Assembly (NCBI GenBank): GCA_039583875.1
Contig: CM077155.1
Coordinates: forward strand, 4,638,043-4,702,042
Direction of reading: 5' to 3'
DNA: 64,000 nt
Origin: Platanthera guangdongensis
Lineage: Eukaryota > Streptophyta > Magnoliopsida > Asparagales > Orchidaceae
The notes below the pieces were generated by a model. It made no database searches. It was not told the DNA's origin and saw only the letters and a program-made list of their open reading frames with translations. Both the position numbers and the translations under genes were made by a program. Position 1 is the stretch's first letter. Every line of letters starts with the position of its first letter. Below are positions 10,567-22,437 of this stretch, one piece after another.

Positions 10567-12070
10567 TGTTGGAACTCAAGGTTGGATTTGGGTAAGGATC
10601 ACTATTAGGGTTTATTAGTTTGACCCAAAATGTATAGTCTAAGGGTCATAGGGCTTTCCAAGTATTCCTCAGAAAGAATCCCAGAAGAAGTGCAGAAGAA
10701 TTCCAGAAAAAATCAGTTTTGAAGTTCAAAAATTTTAGCTCCAGAAATAGTCGAACGAAGTTCAACTATTGCAGTCCAGAAATAGTCGAACGGAGTTCAA
10801 CTATTGCAGTCCAGAAATAGTCGAACGGAGTTCAACTATTGCAGTCCAGAGATAGTCGAACGGAGTTCAACTATTGCAGTCCAGAAATAGTCGAACGGAG
10901 TTCAACTATTGCAGTCCAGAGATAGTCGAACGGAGTTCAACTATTGCAGTCCAGAAATAGTCGAACGGAGTTCAACTATAGTCGAACGGAGTTCAACTAT
11001 TTCTATGTTCAGCTCTAAGAGAACAGATATCTCAGATTCAGGTCAACTATAGTCGAACGGAGTTCAACTATAGTCGAATGCAGATTGGAGAAGCTTTTTA
11101 GATTAAATTTTGGTGATTTTCTGTGCAGTTATTGGAGACAGCAGGCTAGAGTTATTCAAGGCTTAAGTAAAGGAATTTACAGCTAATATATTTAATGCTA
11201 AATATTCTTATGAATATAGCCGTTGGGAGGCTGCATTAAATATGAATCAATTCAGAGGTTTATTGTCAGTTACCTTTCCAAGACAGTTTCCTTTCTTGAA
11301 AATGTCTCTGCCGCATCAGACAAGAATTCAAATGACTTTCCTCAGCCCAGTGGATATATATATATATATTATACAGAAGATAGAAAAGATATATAGCAGA
11401 GAGGCTCAGAAATAACAACAAGAGATAGAGAGAGAAAAAGTAGGAAGACTTTTTCTCTCTACAAAAGAAGAACTCTGCAACAAGTTTTCAAATAGAGGAA
11501 ATCAACTTCATCTTCTTCTTTCTGATCCAGGCTTTCAAGAGACAACATATTCAGATTTGTCTACAGAGCTTGCTGGAGATTTTCATCTAGTTGAAGGCCT
11601 ACACCCTGAAGCAAAGCTTCCCAGCATTCATGAACTAATACATATTCTCAGGGGGAGCTTTGACACCATCAATCCACATAGTCTTCTCAGCTGATCTGAG
11701 AAAGAGAAGACTGCCATCACTCTCTCACCCCCTCTCTGTAAAGAGTTTCTCAAACTCCCTTCAAAAGTTTGAGCTTGGTTTTTGAGCACCTTGTCAAAAG
11801 CTCATTGGTGGCAAGACACCTGATCAAAAATCTGTTTGGTTTTTGAGCACCTTATCAAAAGCTCATTGGTGCCCAGGACACCTGATCAACTCATCCTGCA
11901 GTGGATTCCTACCAGGGTGGTAGAAGAGTGGATGTACCCAAGTTTAGGGGAACCACTATAAATTTCCTTGTGTCGTCTGGATTGCTTGTTTTCCTTCTTT
12001 ATCTTTGTGCTGTGACTTTTTACATTAACTCTAGTTTAGAAGAAAGTTAAGATCTAACTGCTCACTTTCA
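10567..12070 (+). repeat. Sire-2 5' LTR
   Basis: It begins TGTTGGAACTC and ends CTCACTTTCA beside the PBS. It holds the 35-bp palindrome array (10743-11090), an AT-rich TATA-like run (TATATATATATATATT, about 11356) and the conserved GGGGAACCACTATAAA block around 11948. Confidence 0.94.
10743..11090 (+). repeat. U3 array of Sire-2: 35-bp palindrome units
   Basis: Seven units of exactly 35 bp start TAGTCGAAC at 10748, 10783, 10818, 10853, 10888, 10923 and 10958, followed by partial units to about 11090. Each unit has arms TAGTCGAAC and GTTCAACTA around GGA, an imperfect hairpin that would have one G.T pair in RNA. The 3' LTR carries the matching array at about 13505-13855. It lies upstream of the TATA-like run. 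Confidence 0.93.
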
Positions 12071-12072
12071 AT

Positions 12073-12084
12073 TGGTATCAGAGC
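12073..12084 (+). other. Primer-binding site of Sire-2
   Basis: TGGTATCAGAGC, the perfect copia iMet tRNA primer site, starts two bases after the LTR end. Confidence 0.92.
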
Positions 12085-12208
12085 GAGGTTGGTTAAAAAT
12101 ACCACATCTTCCAGGTTGGTTAATATACCAGACCTTAAGTGGTTGTACAGGCTAACACCTGAACCAAAAGATCCTTTGGTAGATCTTAACAATCTTTTGA
12201 GTTTTCTC

Positions 12209-13372
12209 ATGACACAAATTGCAGATTTTTCAAGCACCAAACTGCCCATGTGCAATCTAGACAAACTTGCACTATGGAAGACAAGGATTAGATTTTATAT
12301 GAACTCTATTGATGAAGCCATTTTCAATTCTATTTTGACAGGTCCTTATCAACCATTGGAAACAACAAGCATGAATGTTGCTCCATCACCTCAATGGACA
12401 GAAGCTCAAAAATTGCTAAAGATTGCTCATGCAAGAGCAATGGACATCCTTGCTCAATCAATGTCTGATGACATTTTTGAAGGAGTTATTGAATGTACTT
12501 CAGCAAAAGACATCTGGGACTCCCTCACAGCAATGGCTGCTGGATTAACAAAAGAAAAAACATTAAATACTGAGTCTTGGAGTGACTCTGAAGCTTCATC
12601 CTGTACAACTAAAGATAAAGAAGAGTCAAGAGCAAGAGAGTTTTGCCTAATGGCAATAAATGCTTCATGCAGCAGACATGATGAAGAATCAGTCTCTGAT
12701 GAAGAATCAGAATGTGAATCAGAAGAGGATCAGGTTATCTCTTCTCTTGAATTTGACAACATAACTGAATTTTTACCAAAACAAATTAAACAATTTCAGA
12801 AAATTTATGTTCAACATAGTTCGTCAAACGGAGCTCGACGAAAACTACACTCTTCGTCGAACTCAGGTCGACGATCTCTGAACAGAGAGTTCTGGTCAGA
12901 AAATCTTGATCGACGAAATAAATACCCTTTGTCGAACCGAGAACGACGAACGTCGAACTCAGCATTTCAAAACAGAAATTTTTATTCTTCTATTTCAAAT
13001 TATTATTGTGAAAGAAAAATAAGACCCAAGGCAAATCTGGGTCCAGAATTCCTAACATCTCCTTTCAGGAAAATTGTTCAGAAGGCTACAACTATAGGGG
13101 GAGATTATCAGAATCTCAGAATGAAAATGAACAAAAGTGCAGCTGTCACTTTATTAGATTCTATGCAGCTGCCCCTTAGTTTCTGTTTGTATTTCTTTTA
13201 TTTTGAATCCCTTTTTAACAAAGCTTCCACTGTACATCTGCTGATATCTTATAAATCAAGCAGATTGTTTTTGCTTTGCATTTTATTTGCTTTTGATGTA
13301 AATAGTATCCTTACCCAAATAGGGGGAGATTGTTGGAACTCAAGGTTGGATTTGGGTAAGGATCACTATTAG
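12209..13372 (+). CDS. Sire-2 truncated gag-like protein
   Basis: The open frame begins at 12089, but the Met at 12209 is preferred because the residues after it align with the Sire-4 gag start. The first 110 or so residues look like a copia gag capsid region (LWKTRIRFYMNSIDEAIF, AKDIWDSL). An acidic Ser/Glu-rich hinge follows (SDEESECESEED). No CCHC knuckle is present. The stretch encoded by 12820-12960 is built from GTCGA palindromes (SSNGARR, SSNSGRR). The frame passes through an internal AGGGGGAGAT and runs 42 bases into the 3' LTR, so the C-terminus is not a natural gag end. I infer a deletion that fused gag to downstream, normally non-pol sequence. The frame is intact, but its expression is unknown. 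Confidence 0.8.
   Translation: MTQIADFSSTKLPMCNLDKLALWKTRIRFYMNSIDEAIFNSILTGPYQPLETTSMNVAPSPQWTEAQKLLKIAHARAMDILAQSMSDDIFEGVIECTSAKDIWDSLTAMAAGLTKEKTLNTESWSDSEASSCTTKDKEESRAREFCLMAINASCSRHDEESVSDEESECESEEDQVISSLEFDNITEFLPKQIKQFQKIYVQHSSSNGARRKLHSSSNSGRRSLNREFWSENLDRRNKYPLSNRERRTSNSAFQNRNFYSSISNYYCERKIRPKANLGPEFLTSPFRKIVQKATTIGGDYQNLRMKMNKSAAVTLLDSMQLPLSFCLYFFYFESLFNKASTVHLLISYKSSRLFLLCILFAFDVNSILTQIGGDCWNSRLDLGKDHY
12820..12960 (+). repeat. GTCGA palindromes inside the Sire-2 gag-like frame
   Basis: TCGTCAAACGGAGCTCGACGA (with flanking bases), TCGTCGA..TCGACGA near 12853-12874, and GTCGAACCGAGAACGACGAAC near 12931 are imperfect to perfect inverted repeats. They resemble the array upstream of the env-like gene of Sire-4 (54228-54505) more than the 35-bp units of Sire-2's own LTR. 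Confidence 0.8.
13096..13105 (+). other. Internal PPT-like 10-mer in Sire-2
   Basis: AGGGGGAGAT here is identical to the PPT at 13321-13330 next to the 3' LTR. It could act as an extra plus-strand primer or be a remnant of a second tract. Confidence 0.7.
13321..13330 (+). other. Polypurine tract of Sire-2
   Basis: AGGGGGAGAT is immediately followed by the TGTTGG start of the 3' LTR. Confidence 0.9.
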
Positions 13373-14826
13373 GGTTTATTAGTTTGACCCAAAATGTATA
13401 GTCTAAGGGTCATAGGGATTTCCAAGTATTCCTCAGAAAGAATCCCAGAAGAAGTGCAGAAGAATTCCAGAAAAAATCAGTTTTGAAGTTCAGAAATTTT
13501 AGCACCAGAAATAGTCGAACGGAGTTCAACTATTGCAGTCCAGAAATAGTCAAACGGAGTTCAACTATTGCAGTCCAGAAATAGTCGAATGGAGTTCAAC
13601 TATTGCAGTCCAGAGATAGTCGAACGGAGTTCAACTATTGCAGTCCAAAAATAGTCGAACGAAGTTCAACTATTGCAGTCCAGAGATAGTCGAATGGAGT
13701 TCAACTATTGCAGTCCAGAAATAGTCGAACGGAGTTCAACTATTTCTGTGTTCAGCTCTAAGAGAACAGATATCTCAGATGCAGGTCAACTATAGTCGAA
13801 CGGAGTTCAATGATAGTCGAACGGAGTTCAACTATAGTCGAACGCAGATTGGAGAAGCTTTTTAGATTAAATTTTGGTGATTTTCTGTGCAGTTATTGGA
13901 GACAGCAGGCTAGAGTTATTCAAGGCTTAAGTAAAGGAATTTACAGCTAATATATTTAATGCTAAATATTCTTATGAATATATCCGTTGGGAGGCTGCAT
14001 TAAATATGAATCAATTCAGAGGTTTATTGTCAGTTACCTTTCCAAGACAGTTTCCTTTCTTGAAAATGTCTCTGCCGCATCAGACAAGAATTCTCCTCAG
14101 CCCAGTGGATACATATATATATTTTATACAGAAGATAGAAAAGATATATAGTAGAGAGGCTCAGAAATAACAACAAGAGATAGAGAGAGAAAAAGTAGGA
14201 AGACTTTTTCTCTCTACAAAAGAAGAACTCTGCAACAAGTTTTCAAATAGAGGAAATCAACTTCATCTTCTTCTTTCTGATCCAGGCTTTCAAGAGGCAA
14301 CATATTCAGATTTGTCTACAGAGCTTGCTGGAGATTTTCATCTAGTTGAAGGCCTACACCCTGAAGCAAAGCTTCCCAGCATTCATGAACTAATACATAT
14401 TCTCAGGGAGAGCTTTGACACTATCAATCCACATAGTCTTCTCAGCTGATCTGAGAAAGAGAAGACTGCCATCACTCTCTCACCCCCTCTCTGTAAAGGG
14501 TTTCTCAAACTCCCTTCAAAAGTTTGAGCTTGGTTTTTGAGCACCTTGTCAAAAGCTCATTGGTGGCAAGACACCTGATCAAAAAATCTGTTTGGTTTTT
14601 GAGCACCTTATCAAAAGCTCATTGGTGCCCAGGACACCTGATCAACTCATCCTGCAGTGGATTCCTACCAGGGTGGTAGAAGAGTGGATGTACCCAAGTT
14701 TAGGGGAACCACTATAAATTTCCTTATGTCGTCTGGATTGCTTGTTTTCCTTCTTTATCTTTGTGGTGTGACTTTTTACATTAACTCTAGTTTAGAAGAA
14801 AGTTAAGATCTAACTGCTCACTTTCA
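13331..14826 (+). repeat. Sire-2 3' LTR
   Basis: This 1,496-bp partner of 10567-12070 has the same ends and the same array (about 13505-13855, several units with point changes such as GTCAAAC). It is followed by the TSD AAGCA. Confidence 0.94.
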
Positions 14827-14831
14827 AAGCA

Positions 14832-15520
14832 GAACATGTTCGACTTCTCCTTCATGAGGTATACCCAAGTATACCTCATATAGTCATCAACCAAAATCAG
14901 CATGTACCTGCTGCCTCCAAGACTGGCAGTGATGGTCGGCCCTACCAGATCACAATGAACAACCTCCAAAGGTGCTTTGCATCTGGACCACGTCTTATCA
15001 ATCGTAAAGCGATAAGCTTCACCGTGCTGACATCCAGTGCATGCTTAACTGTCCCCATAGTATGACAATCTAGGCAAGCCACTCATGAGTCTCCTTACTA
15101 CCATTGCTTTCAGCTTGTCCATCCCCACATGCCCTAGTCTTTCATGCCAGATAGCTGCAATATCACTGGCCTTCATCCGATCAGCATCTGAACTTGTTGA
15201 TGACCCAACCAAGTTCTTCTCCTTACTACCAGTATGAGCAACGTTCACTGAGTGCAAGACAACCTTACACTCCTTCCTGAGGTGACTATGCTGCTTGCAT
15301 CTATATCACCTTGGTCCTTCCTTCCTCTTCCCATCACCCTTAAGAGAACCACTCCTCTCTTGCTAATATGAAGTAGAAGGACCAACCTCAGCAACTACCC
15401 TCACCTCCTCCTTGAACAACCCAATAAGGGAAGTCCAAATCTCTACAGCTGACTGACATCTGCTGATGTGTTCCAAGAGCTCTGATGAGATCACCTGCTT
15501 GAGAATAGACTTCGCTCTCT
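14832..15520 (-). pseudogene. Copia-B gag C-terminus, GAG-pre-integrase and start of integrase
   Basis: The minus strand from 15520 continues the Copia-B gag (KSILKQVISSELLEHI, then VEIWTSL). It passes stops near 15365 and 15305 and a damaged zinc knuckle (YRCKQHSHLRKEC). It then enters a GAG-pre-integrase domain (IWHERLGHVGMDKLKAM, 15045-15257) with no protease between. The integrase start follows at 14787-14969 (VHCDLVGPT with the first catalytic Asp, then LVDDYMRYTWVYLMKEKS). The direct knuckle-to-pre-integrase junction is a deletion. Sire-2 interrupts the gene at 14827. Confidence 0.85.
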
Positions 15521-15525
15521 CATTT

Positions 15526-17845
15526 TGTAACACCCCCTATCCGTCGCATAGCATATAGCAGTAGGTCCAGCCGGGGCCCGATGCCATATACCACAGACGG
15601 ACCAGGTGGTTACTCAATGGAAACCATCCAACTAATCATAACGTCCTACACAGAGCATTCTAGCGGAAGTAGTTTAAGTTAAAATAAAGAACCCAACACC
15701 AAAGCATGAATGTCCACTAGAATAGCCAACCAGGAATGAAGTACATACACTAGTACTGGCCTTAAGGCCTTACAAAAAGATTTACTTAATGTTACATGAT
15801 TTACAAACCACGGCACGCAGGCCGGTCAAATATGAATAAAGCAGTAAACACTCCAAATAGGCCCTCAAGTGCCGGCTTCGCAATTTGGGCTTTAGCCCGC
15901 TATTGACCGCTTGGTCCAGCAGTACCTGCAAGCAACATAACCACCGCACGGTGGCAAACAAAAAGGCAACGGGCAGCAATGCTGATCAAATTATAACGAT
16001 CTCGCCCCCAACTCGGGGCGGCAATGCTCCTTCCCTGCAGTTTTATTAGCACAAGCGAGCAATATAATAATATTCATTTCATCACAGGCGTAGGCTCACA
16101 CGACCACACACCCCGTGCACTCAGGGCACATTCTCGGTGAACCGGTCGATGTCACGTCAGTTAAAGCCATGGACATTCCGGACCCACCACCGCCACTTTG
16201 ACGGCCAAACATATGAGCAATTTGTCTTCCCGGCATGGGTCACGTCAATTTAAGCCATAAACCGCCGAAGACTCTCATCTATGCCAACGGCAAGTGCCAC
16301 ATAACCTTAGGTCTCTTTAACCCGAACGACATAGAAATAGGTACGGTTCCATCTAACCCGTGCTCACGTCGCAATGACAATTTAAGTCATTTGCGTAGGT
16401 CAAACTTCTCCCGAGTCCCATCTTCGTCACATAATTTCACATAACTCGATTATGTTCAAGTTGGCTCTCAGGCCTCCATGTTGGCAAGATCACGCATCCG
16501 CCCAATTTTCCGGGTGCACCTTAGGGTTAATCCCCAAGGCTCCCTGTTGCAATCTACCGTGTAGAAAACCCGAAAAACAACCAATAGCACGGAGTCTTCT
16601 CCGGCATTTATGCAATGCAACATCACCGATCCAGACCAACATGTCCGGGTAGGCTTCACACATCATGCCTATGTCCGTTCTCGCTTACGGACTCTAAACA
16701 ACGGGGACTTCACATATCTACCCGAAGGAACGCCTCCAACTCACCGCAAACTCGCGAGAGCGGGCTTCCTTTGCAAAGAAAGAAAGCTATTCATGCTCAA
16801 GAAGAGAATCGTTACCTTTGCGTTATTCTTCGGCGCCATGGAAAAATAAGCGGATGAAAAGCACCGCACTAGCTTTGCCTCCGTGTATCCGGAGTCGGAT
16901 CGCGATTTGGAGCTTCGAAGCTCCTCCAATGGCCGGATCTAGCTTCTTCTTCCTTCCTTGGCTCTCCTCTCTCTCTAAGCTTTTAAAAAGATAACCACTC
17001 ATGAAAAGTGAGGGTTTCTAAGTCCAATCCCGGGTATATCTCATCAGGAACAGCCCCCAGCCGTTGGATCCCAAAATAAAGAAACGAACGGCTTTGATTC
17101 GGGACTGAAATGCCCAATCTGGATCGCACACGGCCTGGCACACGCCCGTATCCAGGGCCGTGTGCCTCATTCGCCGTCAAAATCGACTCGCCTGGAACAA
17201 CAAACGGGTATTGAACACGCCCGTGTTCAAGCTGACACGCTCGTGTTCCACTTGACACGGCCGTGTGGCCGGCCGTGTACCCCCATCATTTTTCCCCGAA
17301 AACAACCCGAGCACTACACGGGTTCTAGGACACGTCCATATCCTTGCCCGTGTCACCTCAACACGCCTGGACCCCAGGCCGTGTACACGGTCTCGACACT
17401 CGACACTTCGTCGAGCGAATATCGTCGACCTGATGACACGGCCTCGGACACGCCCGTGTCCTAGGCCGTGTGCATTGTCTCGACACAATGTCGAGACCAA
17501 AGTGTTGACTTCCCGGGACGAGTGTCGACATGGGTTGACACGCCCTACGACACACCCGTGTCGCAGGCCGTGTGCCATGTCTCGACACTTCATCGAACGC
17601 AGAGTGTCGACTTCGCGGCTAAGTGTCGACACGGGTCGACACGCCCTGCGACACGCCCGTGTTGCAGGCCGTGTGCCCAGTCTCGATACAATGTAGAGAC
17701 CAAAGTGTCGAATTCCCGGCTGAGTGTCGACACAAGTTTGACACGCCCTGGGACACGCCCGTGTCCTAGGCCGTGTGCCTGCAGCCAGAACCCAAAACTG
17801 GCCCAAAAAGGCCCCCATCGCTCCTTTGAGTTTCAGGGCGTTACA
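15526..17845 (-). repeat. Gypsy-T LTR 1 (3' LTR of copy 1)
   Basis: It begins TGTAACACCCCC and ends GGGCGTTACA on the plus strand, 2,320 bp. A CT-rich stretch (ACTCTCCCCCTCTTA) adjoins at 17846, which is the minus-strand PPT. The palindrome array lies at 17100-17790. The TATA-like site is changed here (TTTTAAAAAG at 16981) relative to LTR 2. Confidence 0.94.
17100..17790 (-). repeat. Gypsy-T LTR array: GTCGACAC and ACACGCCCGTGT palindromes
   Basis: Two interleaved palindromic words alternate: GTGTCGAC(AC)-type and GACACGCCCGTGTC followed by AGGCCGTGTGC. They form about five units of 90-110 bp. The same array is at 24010-24700 in LTR 2 and a short version is at 42873-43045 in LTR 3. On the minus strand the array lies upstream of the TATA-like site. 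Confidence 0.9.
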
Positions 17846-20800
17846 ACTCTCCCCCTCTTAAAAGAATTTCGTCCACAAAATTATATAAAGAAAGACATGT
17901 ACAAAACCAAAATTTGTACCTGAGCGGAACAACTCCGGATACTCGTCAAGCATAGTCTGCTCTCGCTCCCAAGAGAGCTCCTCACGACCGCAATTGTCCC
18001 ACCGGACCTTGACCATCCTGATCTCTTTATTGCGTATCCGCTTGACCTCTGAATCCTTAATCCGCACGGGCTTGACCTTTGTCTTCAGTCCACTATCCTT
18101 CGGCACTTGATCAACCGCGATCACTTGCGTAGGCTCTTGCACCGCCTTGCAAAGCACCGAAATATGGAATACATCATGTAAACCACTAAGCTCCACTGAA
18201 AGCTTCAACCGATAGGCCGCTTCACCAACTCGCTTCAGAACCTCAAACGGTCCAAGGTACCTCAGGCTTAGCTTTTTCAATTGCCGCACCCACGATACAC
18301 CCTTGAACGGCTTGATCTTTAAGTATACATAATTGCCCACAGCGAACTCCACGTTCGTGTGCTTGGCATTATAGTACTTTGCTTGCCGGTCCTGAGCGAT
18401 AAGCAACCTCTCCCGAATGGTTCTCACCAAAGAAGTAGCATCCTCCACTTCCGATCGCTTATACAACTTTGAGTTACCCGTTTCTAACCAAGACAACGGC
18501 GTGCGACATTTTCTACCATATAGGGCCTCGAAAGGCGCCATCTGAATACTCACTTGGTAGCTATTGTCGTATGCGAACTCCACCAAATAAAGGTGGTCTT
18601 CCCATTGCTTTCAAAAATCTAAGACACACATGCGGAGCATGCTTTCCATAGTTCTATTGACCATCTCGGTCTGCCCATCCGTTTGCGGATGAAAGACTGT
18701 GCTGAATTTTAACTTTGTTCCCAACATTTGCTGCACTAGTCTCCAATCATTAGATGTGAACCGCCCATCTCGGTCACTCACGATGCTACGGGGCACATCG
18801 TGAAGCCGTACTATATTATCCACATATAGTTTTGCCAACGTCTCCACCGGATCATCCTTCCTTTGCGGAATAAAATGCGACACCTTTGTTAACTAATATA
18901 CGACCACCTGGATGGCGTCGTTTCCCCTTTTTCAACCTTGGCAAACCGTGCACATAGTCCATAGAGATGTCGTCGAATTTCCACTCCGGAATAGGCAAGG
19001 ACTTAAGAAAACCTCCCGGCTTTTGGCACTCCGCCTTCACCAAGGCGCAAGTTTGGCACTTCGCTACGCATAGCGCCACAACTTTCTTCAAACCCGGCCA
19101 CCAAAAAAGTTTCTTTACATCGCGGTACATTTTCGTGCTCCCCGGGTGAATCGAGTACTTGGTATGGTGTGCCTCGTACAACAATTCCACCCGCAAATTG
19201 CCCACACTTGAGACGCACAGACGACCGTCTTTCCAACGTAATACGTCCTCCACAACGAATTGGGAATTCGACCCATCCAGAGATTCTACCATGAACTGCT
19301 TCATATGAACATCCATATCCAAAGCCTGCCGAATCCGATCAGCCAGGTCATATTGGACTTCAGTCCAATTCAGTACTGCTTCTGGACTTGATTGCCTATC
19401 CACACGAACACTCTCCAACGCCTCCAACTCCCGCACCAACCGCTCATCATGCGTCGATATCCAATTGGCTTGAGCTGGGGCTCGACGACTCAACGTGTCT
19501 GCAACCGTATTGCCTTTACCAGGCACGTAGTGGATCTTGAATGTATAGTCTCCCAAGAACTCCATCAATCTATGCTGCCGCATTTTCAGCTCCTTCTGAT
19601 TAATCAGATACTTCACGCTCTTGTGACCGGCGTAGAGGTCCATTTTCACACCGTACAAAATTATGCCTCCACAGCTTCAAGGCAAAACTCACGGCCACTA
19701 ACAACAAGTCATGGACCAGATAGTTCCTCTCGTGCACTTTTGGCTGTCTCATGCCATAAGCTATTACACTTCCGTGTTGTAGTAACACGCAACCCAAACT
19801 GCTGCCCGAAGCATCGCTATTAAATCCCATAGCCTTCGGTTCCACTCGGCGAAGTCAGCACAGGCGGCGTGGTCAACCGACATTACACCTCCTCAAAAGC
19901 TCGCGCGCACTTTGGCGTCCAAAAGAACTTCTGCTCCTTCCTCGTCAAAGTAGTGAGGGGTAACGCTATCCGCGAGAAGTTCTCTACGAAGCGCATGTAT
20001 TAGCCGGCAAGCCCCAGAAAACTCCGGACTTCCGCTACCGTATAAAGCTCAAGCCACTCCCACATCACAACAATCTTCGTCGGATCCACTGCAATACCTT
20101 CCTCACTCACTACAAGACCGAGGACGCCACTGAGGATGACCAAAACTCGCACTTCGAGAACTTGGTATACAGCTGATTCCTCCTTAGCGTCTCCAAAACC
20201 AAAAGAAGATGCTTGAAGTGATCTTCCTTACTATGCGAGTACACCAAAATATCATCGACTAAGACGAACCCAAAATGGTACAAGTACTCCCGGAAGGTCC
20301 TGTTCATCAAATCCATGAACACTGACGGCGCATTAGTCAGCCCAAACGACATGACCATAAACGCGTAGCGCCCGTATCCTGTACTGAACATTATCTTAGG
20401 GATATCACTCTCCCTTATCTAATTTAGAGTACGCCGTTGGCCCGACCAACTGATCACAAAGATCATCGATCCTTGGGATTGGGTACTTGTTCTTTTCCGT
20501 CAACTTGTTGGGCTCTCGATAATCAATACATAGCCTCAAGCTTCTGTCCTTCTTCTTAATTAAGAGGGTCGGTGCGCTCCAAGGCGAAGGACTTGGACGC
20601 ACATACCCTTGCTCCAACAACTTTTAGAAGTTGCACCATCAGCTCCGCCATTTCCTTAGGTGCTAGCCGATATGGAGAGCGTGACACAGACTTTGCACCT
20701 GATACTAGCTCAAACATGAAATCTATCTCCCGTCGAGGCGGGGCTCCAGGAAGATCTCTAGGGAACACATCAGGGTACTCCGATACCACTGAAATATTAA

Positions 20801-20894
20801 CCAACGCGGGCTTCGGCTTTGCAACCTCCACTAGTGTACAGAACAGCTCTACACCAGCACGAACCGCCTTCACCACCTGAAGAGCAGCCACCAA
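17846..20894 (-). pseudogene. Gypsy-T copy 1 pol: RT, RNase H, integrase
   Basis: Read from 20894 down. The protease-RT linker (EYPDVFPRDLPG) ends in a frameshift near 20620. RT continues 20620-20405 ([31 protein letters not shown]). It then has a stop/deletion at SKLDKGE and resumes 20391-20110 ([15 protein letters not shown], catalytic VDDILVYS). RNase H is at 19845-19500 (HKSVKYL, then HYVPGKGNTVADTLSRR). The integrase HHCC zinc finger is near 19200-19050 (HHTKYSIHPG, CVAKCQTC). The core (IVSDRDGRFT, QTDGQTEMVNR) follows a stop before LTK near 18893. A chromodomain-like tail ends near 17930. At least five lesions make it inactive. Confidence 0.92.
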
Positions 20895-21312
20895 CGTCTT
20901 GCTCGACCTCTTCGAGCTCGTAAGGGTCGTCTCACGACTTTCTCCCAGCTTGACTTCCTTGCTACCGCAATCTATATAGGCTTACTGCTCCGAGAGTCAG
21001 TCCATGCCAACTATAACGTCCACTAACGGAAGTAACGACGCTTGCAGATCGTACTCCTTATTCCCAATCCAAAACTAAGCGCAATAAATTCTACCCGCGC
21101 ACAATGAGCACCATTGGACTATAACGCATCCAATTTGTCTCTTACCATCGAAGGAGGTACTCCGACGCACAATATAATTCCTAATAAAGGAATGCGATGC
21201 TCCCTAAACCAACAGTGCTCTCGCAGATAAAGTAAAGTCATAACAAGGCTTAGCACCAGTAGTTCTAAGCTAACATGCACAAGGGCGACAAGTGTTTAAG
21301 ACAAAACTATCT
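20895..21312 (-). pseudogene. Gypsy-T copy 1 protease remnant
   Basis: The minus strand near 21000 reads VGMD-stop-LSE, the usual gypsy protease-end motif GMDWLSE with its Trp codon changed to a stop. Around it the frame is broken by stops. Copy 2 has the same change near 40715. Confidence 0.65.
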
Positions 21313-22212
21313 TTAAACCATACCTGTCGTCACGACGGCGTGCTTCCTCCAGGGTTTTAGGCACTCACGGGCATAATGCCCCGGCTCCCCACAGTTGAAA
21401 CATGTGCCCGGGGTCTGACCCGTAGTCGCCCCAGAAGCACCAGAAGGAGCTGGACCCGAAGTCCTATGCTTCTTATACCATTTTCGATATACAGACTTTG
21501 AGGTGTTCAGCACTTTGAATGCCGTCTCCTTTGCATTAGAGTCCTTGACTGCTCCTGACATAGCTTTCTTGGCCTTCTTAGCACCTTTCCAACAGTCTCG
21601 GGCAAAGTGCCCTTTCTTTCCACAAGTAAAACATGTGTAAGTAGCTTTGCTAGTCGATGTCATAGCCCCTTTATCCAGCATTCTGTCGGATGCAGCTTTT
21701 ATGGGGTTTGTATAGTTCGATACCATGGTCGCTGGCATCGGGAGGGTCTTCCTCAAATCTGCTTCCAAAGATCTAGCTGATTCCACCAAGGCTCAGAATC
21801 CCAATAACTTTGGTCCTAGCAGTAGAACTCGTAATTCGGCACGCAGGCCATTATAAAATCTATCGACTGTAGCTTGCTCATTATCCAACTCGAAGCATGG
21901 GTAGCGACTTATCATAAGAAATGCTTGCAAATATTCCTCAACTGTGTGCGCTCCCTGCACTAAATGCATATTCAGTTGCTGCTCCGATGGTCTACCGAAG
22001 GTCATCTGCTGCATCACACCCACTGGCGTTGAAGCCACAACAGGGGTGCAGGGTTGTACATTTCCTCCAAGCTGTGCACCCATCACAGCGAACACCGCTT
22101 CTACGATCCTTCTAATGGTTTCATACGAAGGAGGAGTCTCAAACACCTCACCGGGTGCACTATGCTCCTCAGAAACCGGACATTCTGGCGGTCCAGCACC
22201 GCTTCCGGTCAC
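21313..22212 (-). pseudogene. Gypsy-T copy 1 gag, one premature stop
   Basis: The frame starts at 22212 (MTGSGAGPPECPV) and stops after PKLLGF at 21793. Copy 2 there has an Arg codon, so a CGA>TGA change explains the stop. The frame resumes at 21789 and has two CCHC knuckles, CFTCGKKGHFARDC (about 21590-21635) and CFNCGEPGHYAREC (about 21350-21400). It ends at 21313. Apart from this stop it matches the intact 299-codon gag of copy 2. Confidence 0.92.
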
Positions 22213-22422
22213 CTATAGTGGTACAAAACACCGTTAAGCGACCGAATAAAATTGCGAACGACAATTATAGGAACACACAGGTTCCTTAAACACGTGTATT
22301 TTCATTCCTAAGTGGACATTCATGGGTTCTTTTACCGTTATAACGATGACGCACACAATGTGCTCACCACCCCTTAAAAAGAATTCATCCACGAATTCAT
22401 CTTAAGCCCGACCAAAACCAGT

Positions 22423-22434
22423 AGTCTGATACCA
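22423..22434 (-). other. Primer-binding site of Gypsy-T copy 1
   Basis: The minus strand reads TGGTATCAGACT a few bases after the LTR end (TTACA, then ATT). It resembles the iMet tRNA primer site. The equivalent in copy 2 (42133-42144) is damaged (TGTTATCATACT). Confidence 0.75.
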
Positions 22435-22437
22435 AAT

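Larger units (their letters stand above)
10567..14826 (+). mobile_element. Sire-2: gag-only Sirevirus-type element
   Basis: Two LTRs (1,504 and 1,496 bp) enclose only 1,260 bp, with a perfect AAGCA duplication (10562-10566 and 14827-14831). PBS and PPT are canonical. The only reading frame is a truncated gag with no protease, integrase or RT. Its start (PMCNLDKLALWKTRIRFYMN) resembles the Sire-4 gag start (PPVCNLNRFAIWKARIKLYM), so a Sire-4-like helper is plausible. It has the architecture of a terminal-repeat retrotransposon with a GAG domain. Confidence 0.93.

Noticed and set aside
17177..17818. Long Arg/Pro/Cys-rich reading frames in the gypsy LTR array
   Set aside because: Frames are open on both strands because the repeat units lack stops. 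The protein is only the translated palindromes, with no family signal.
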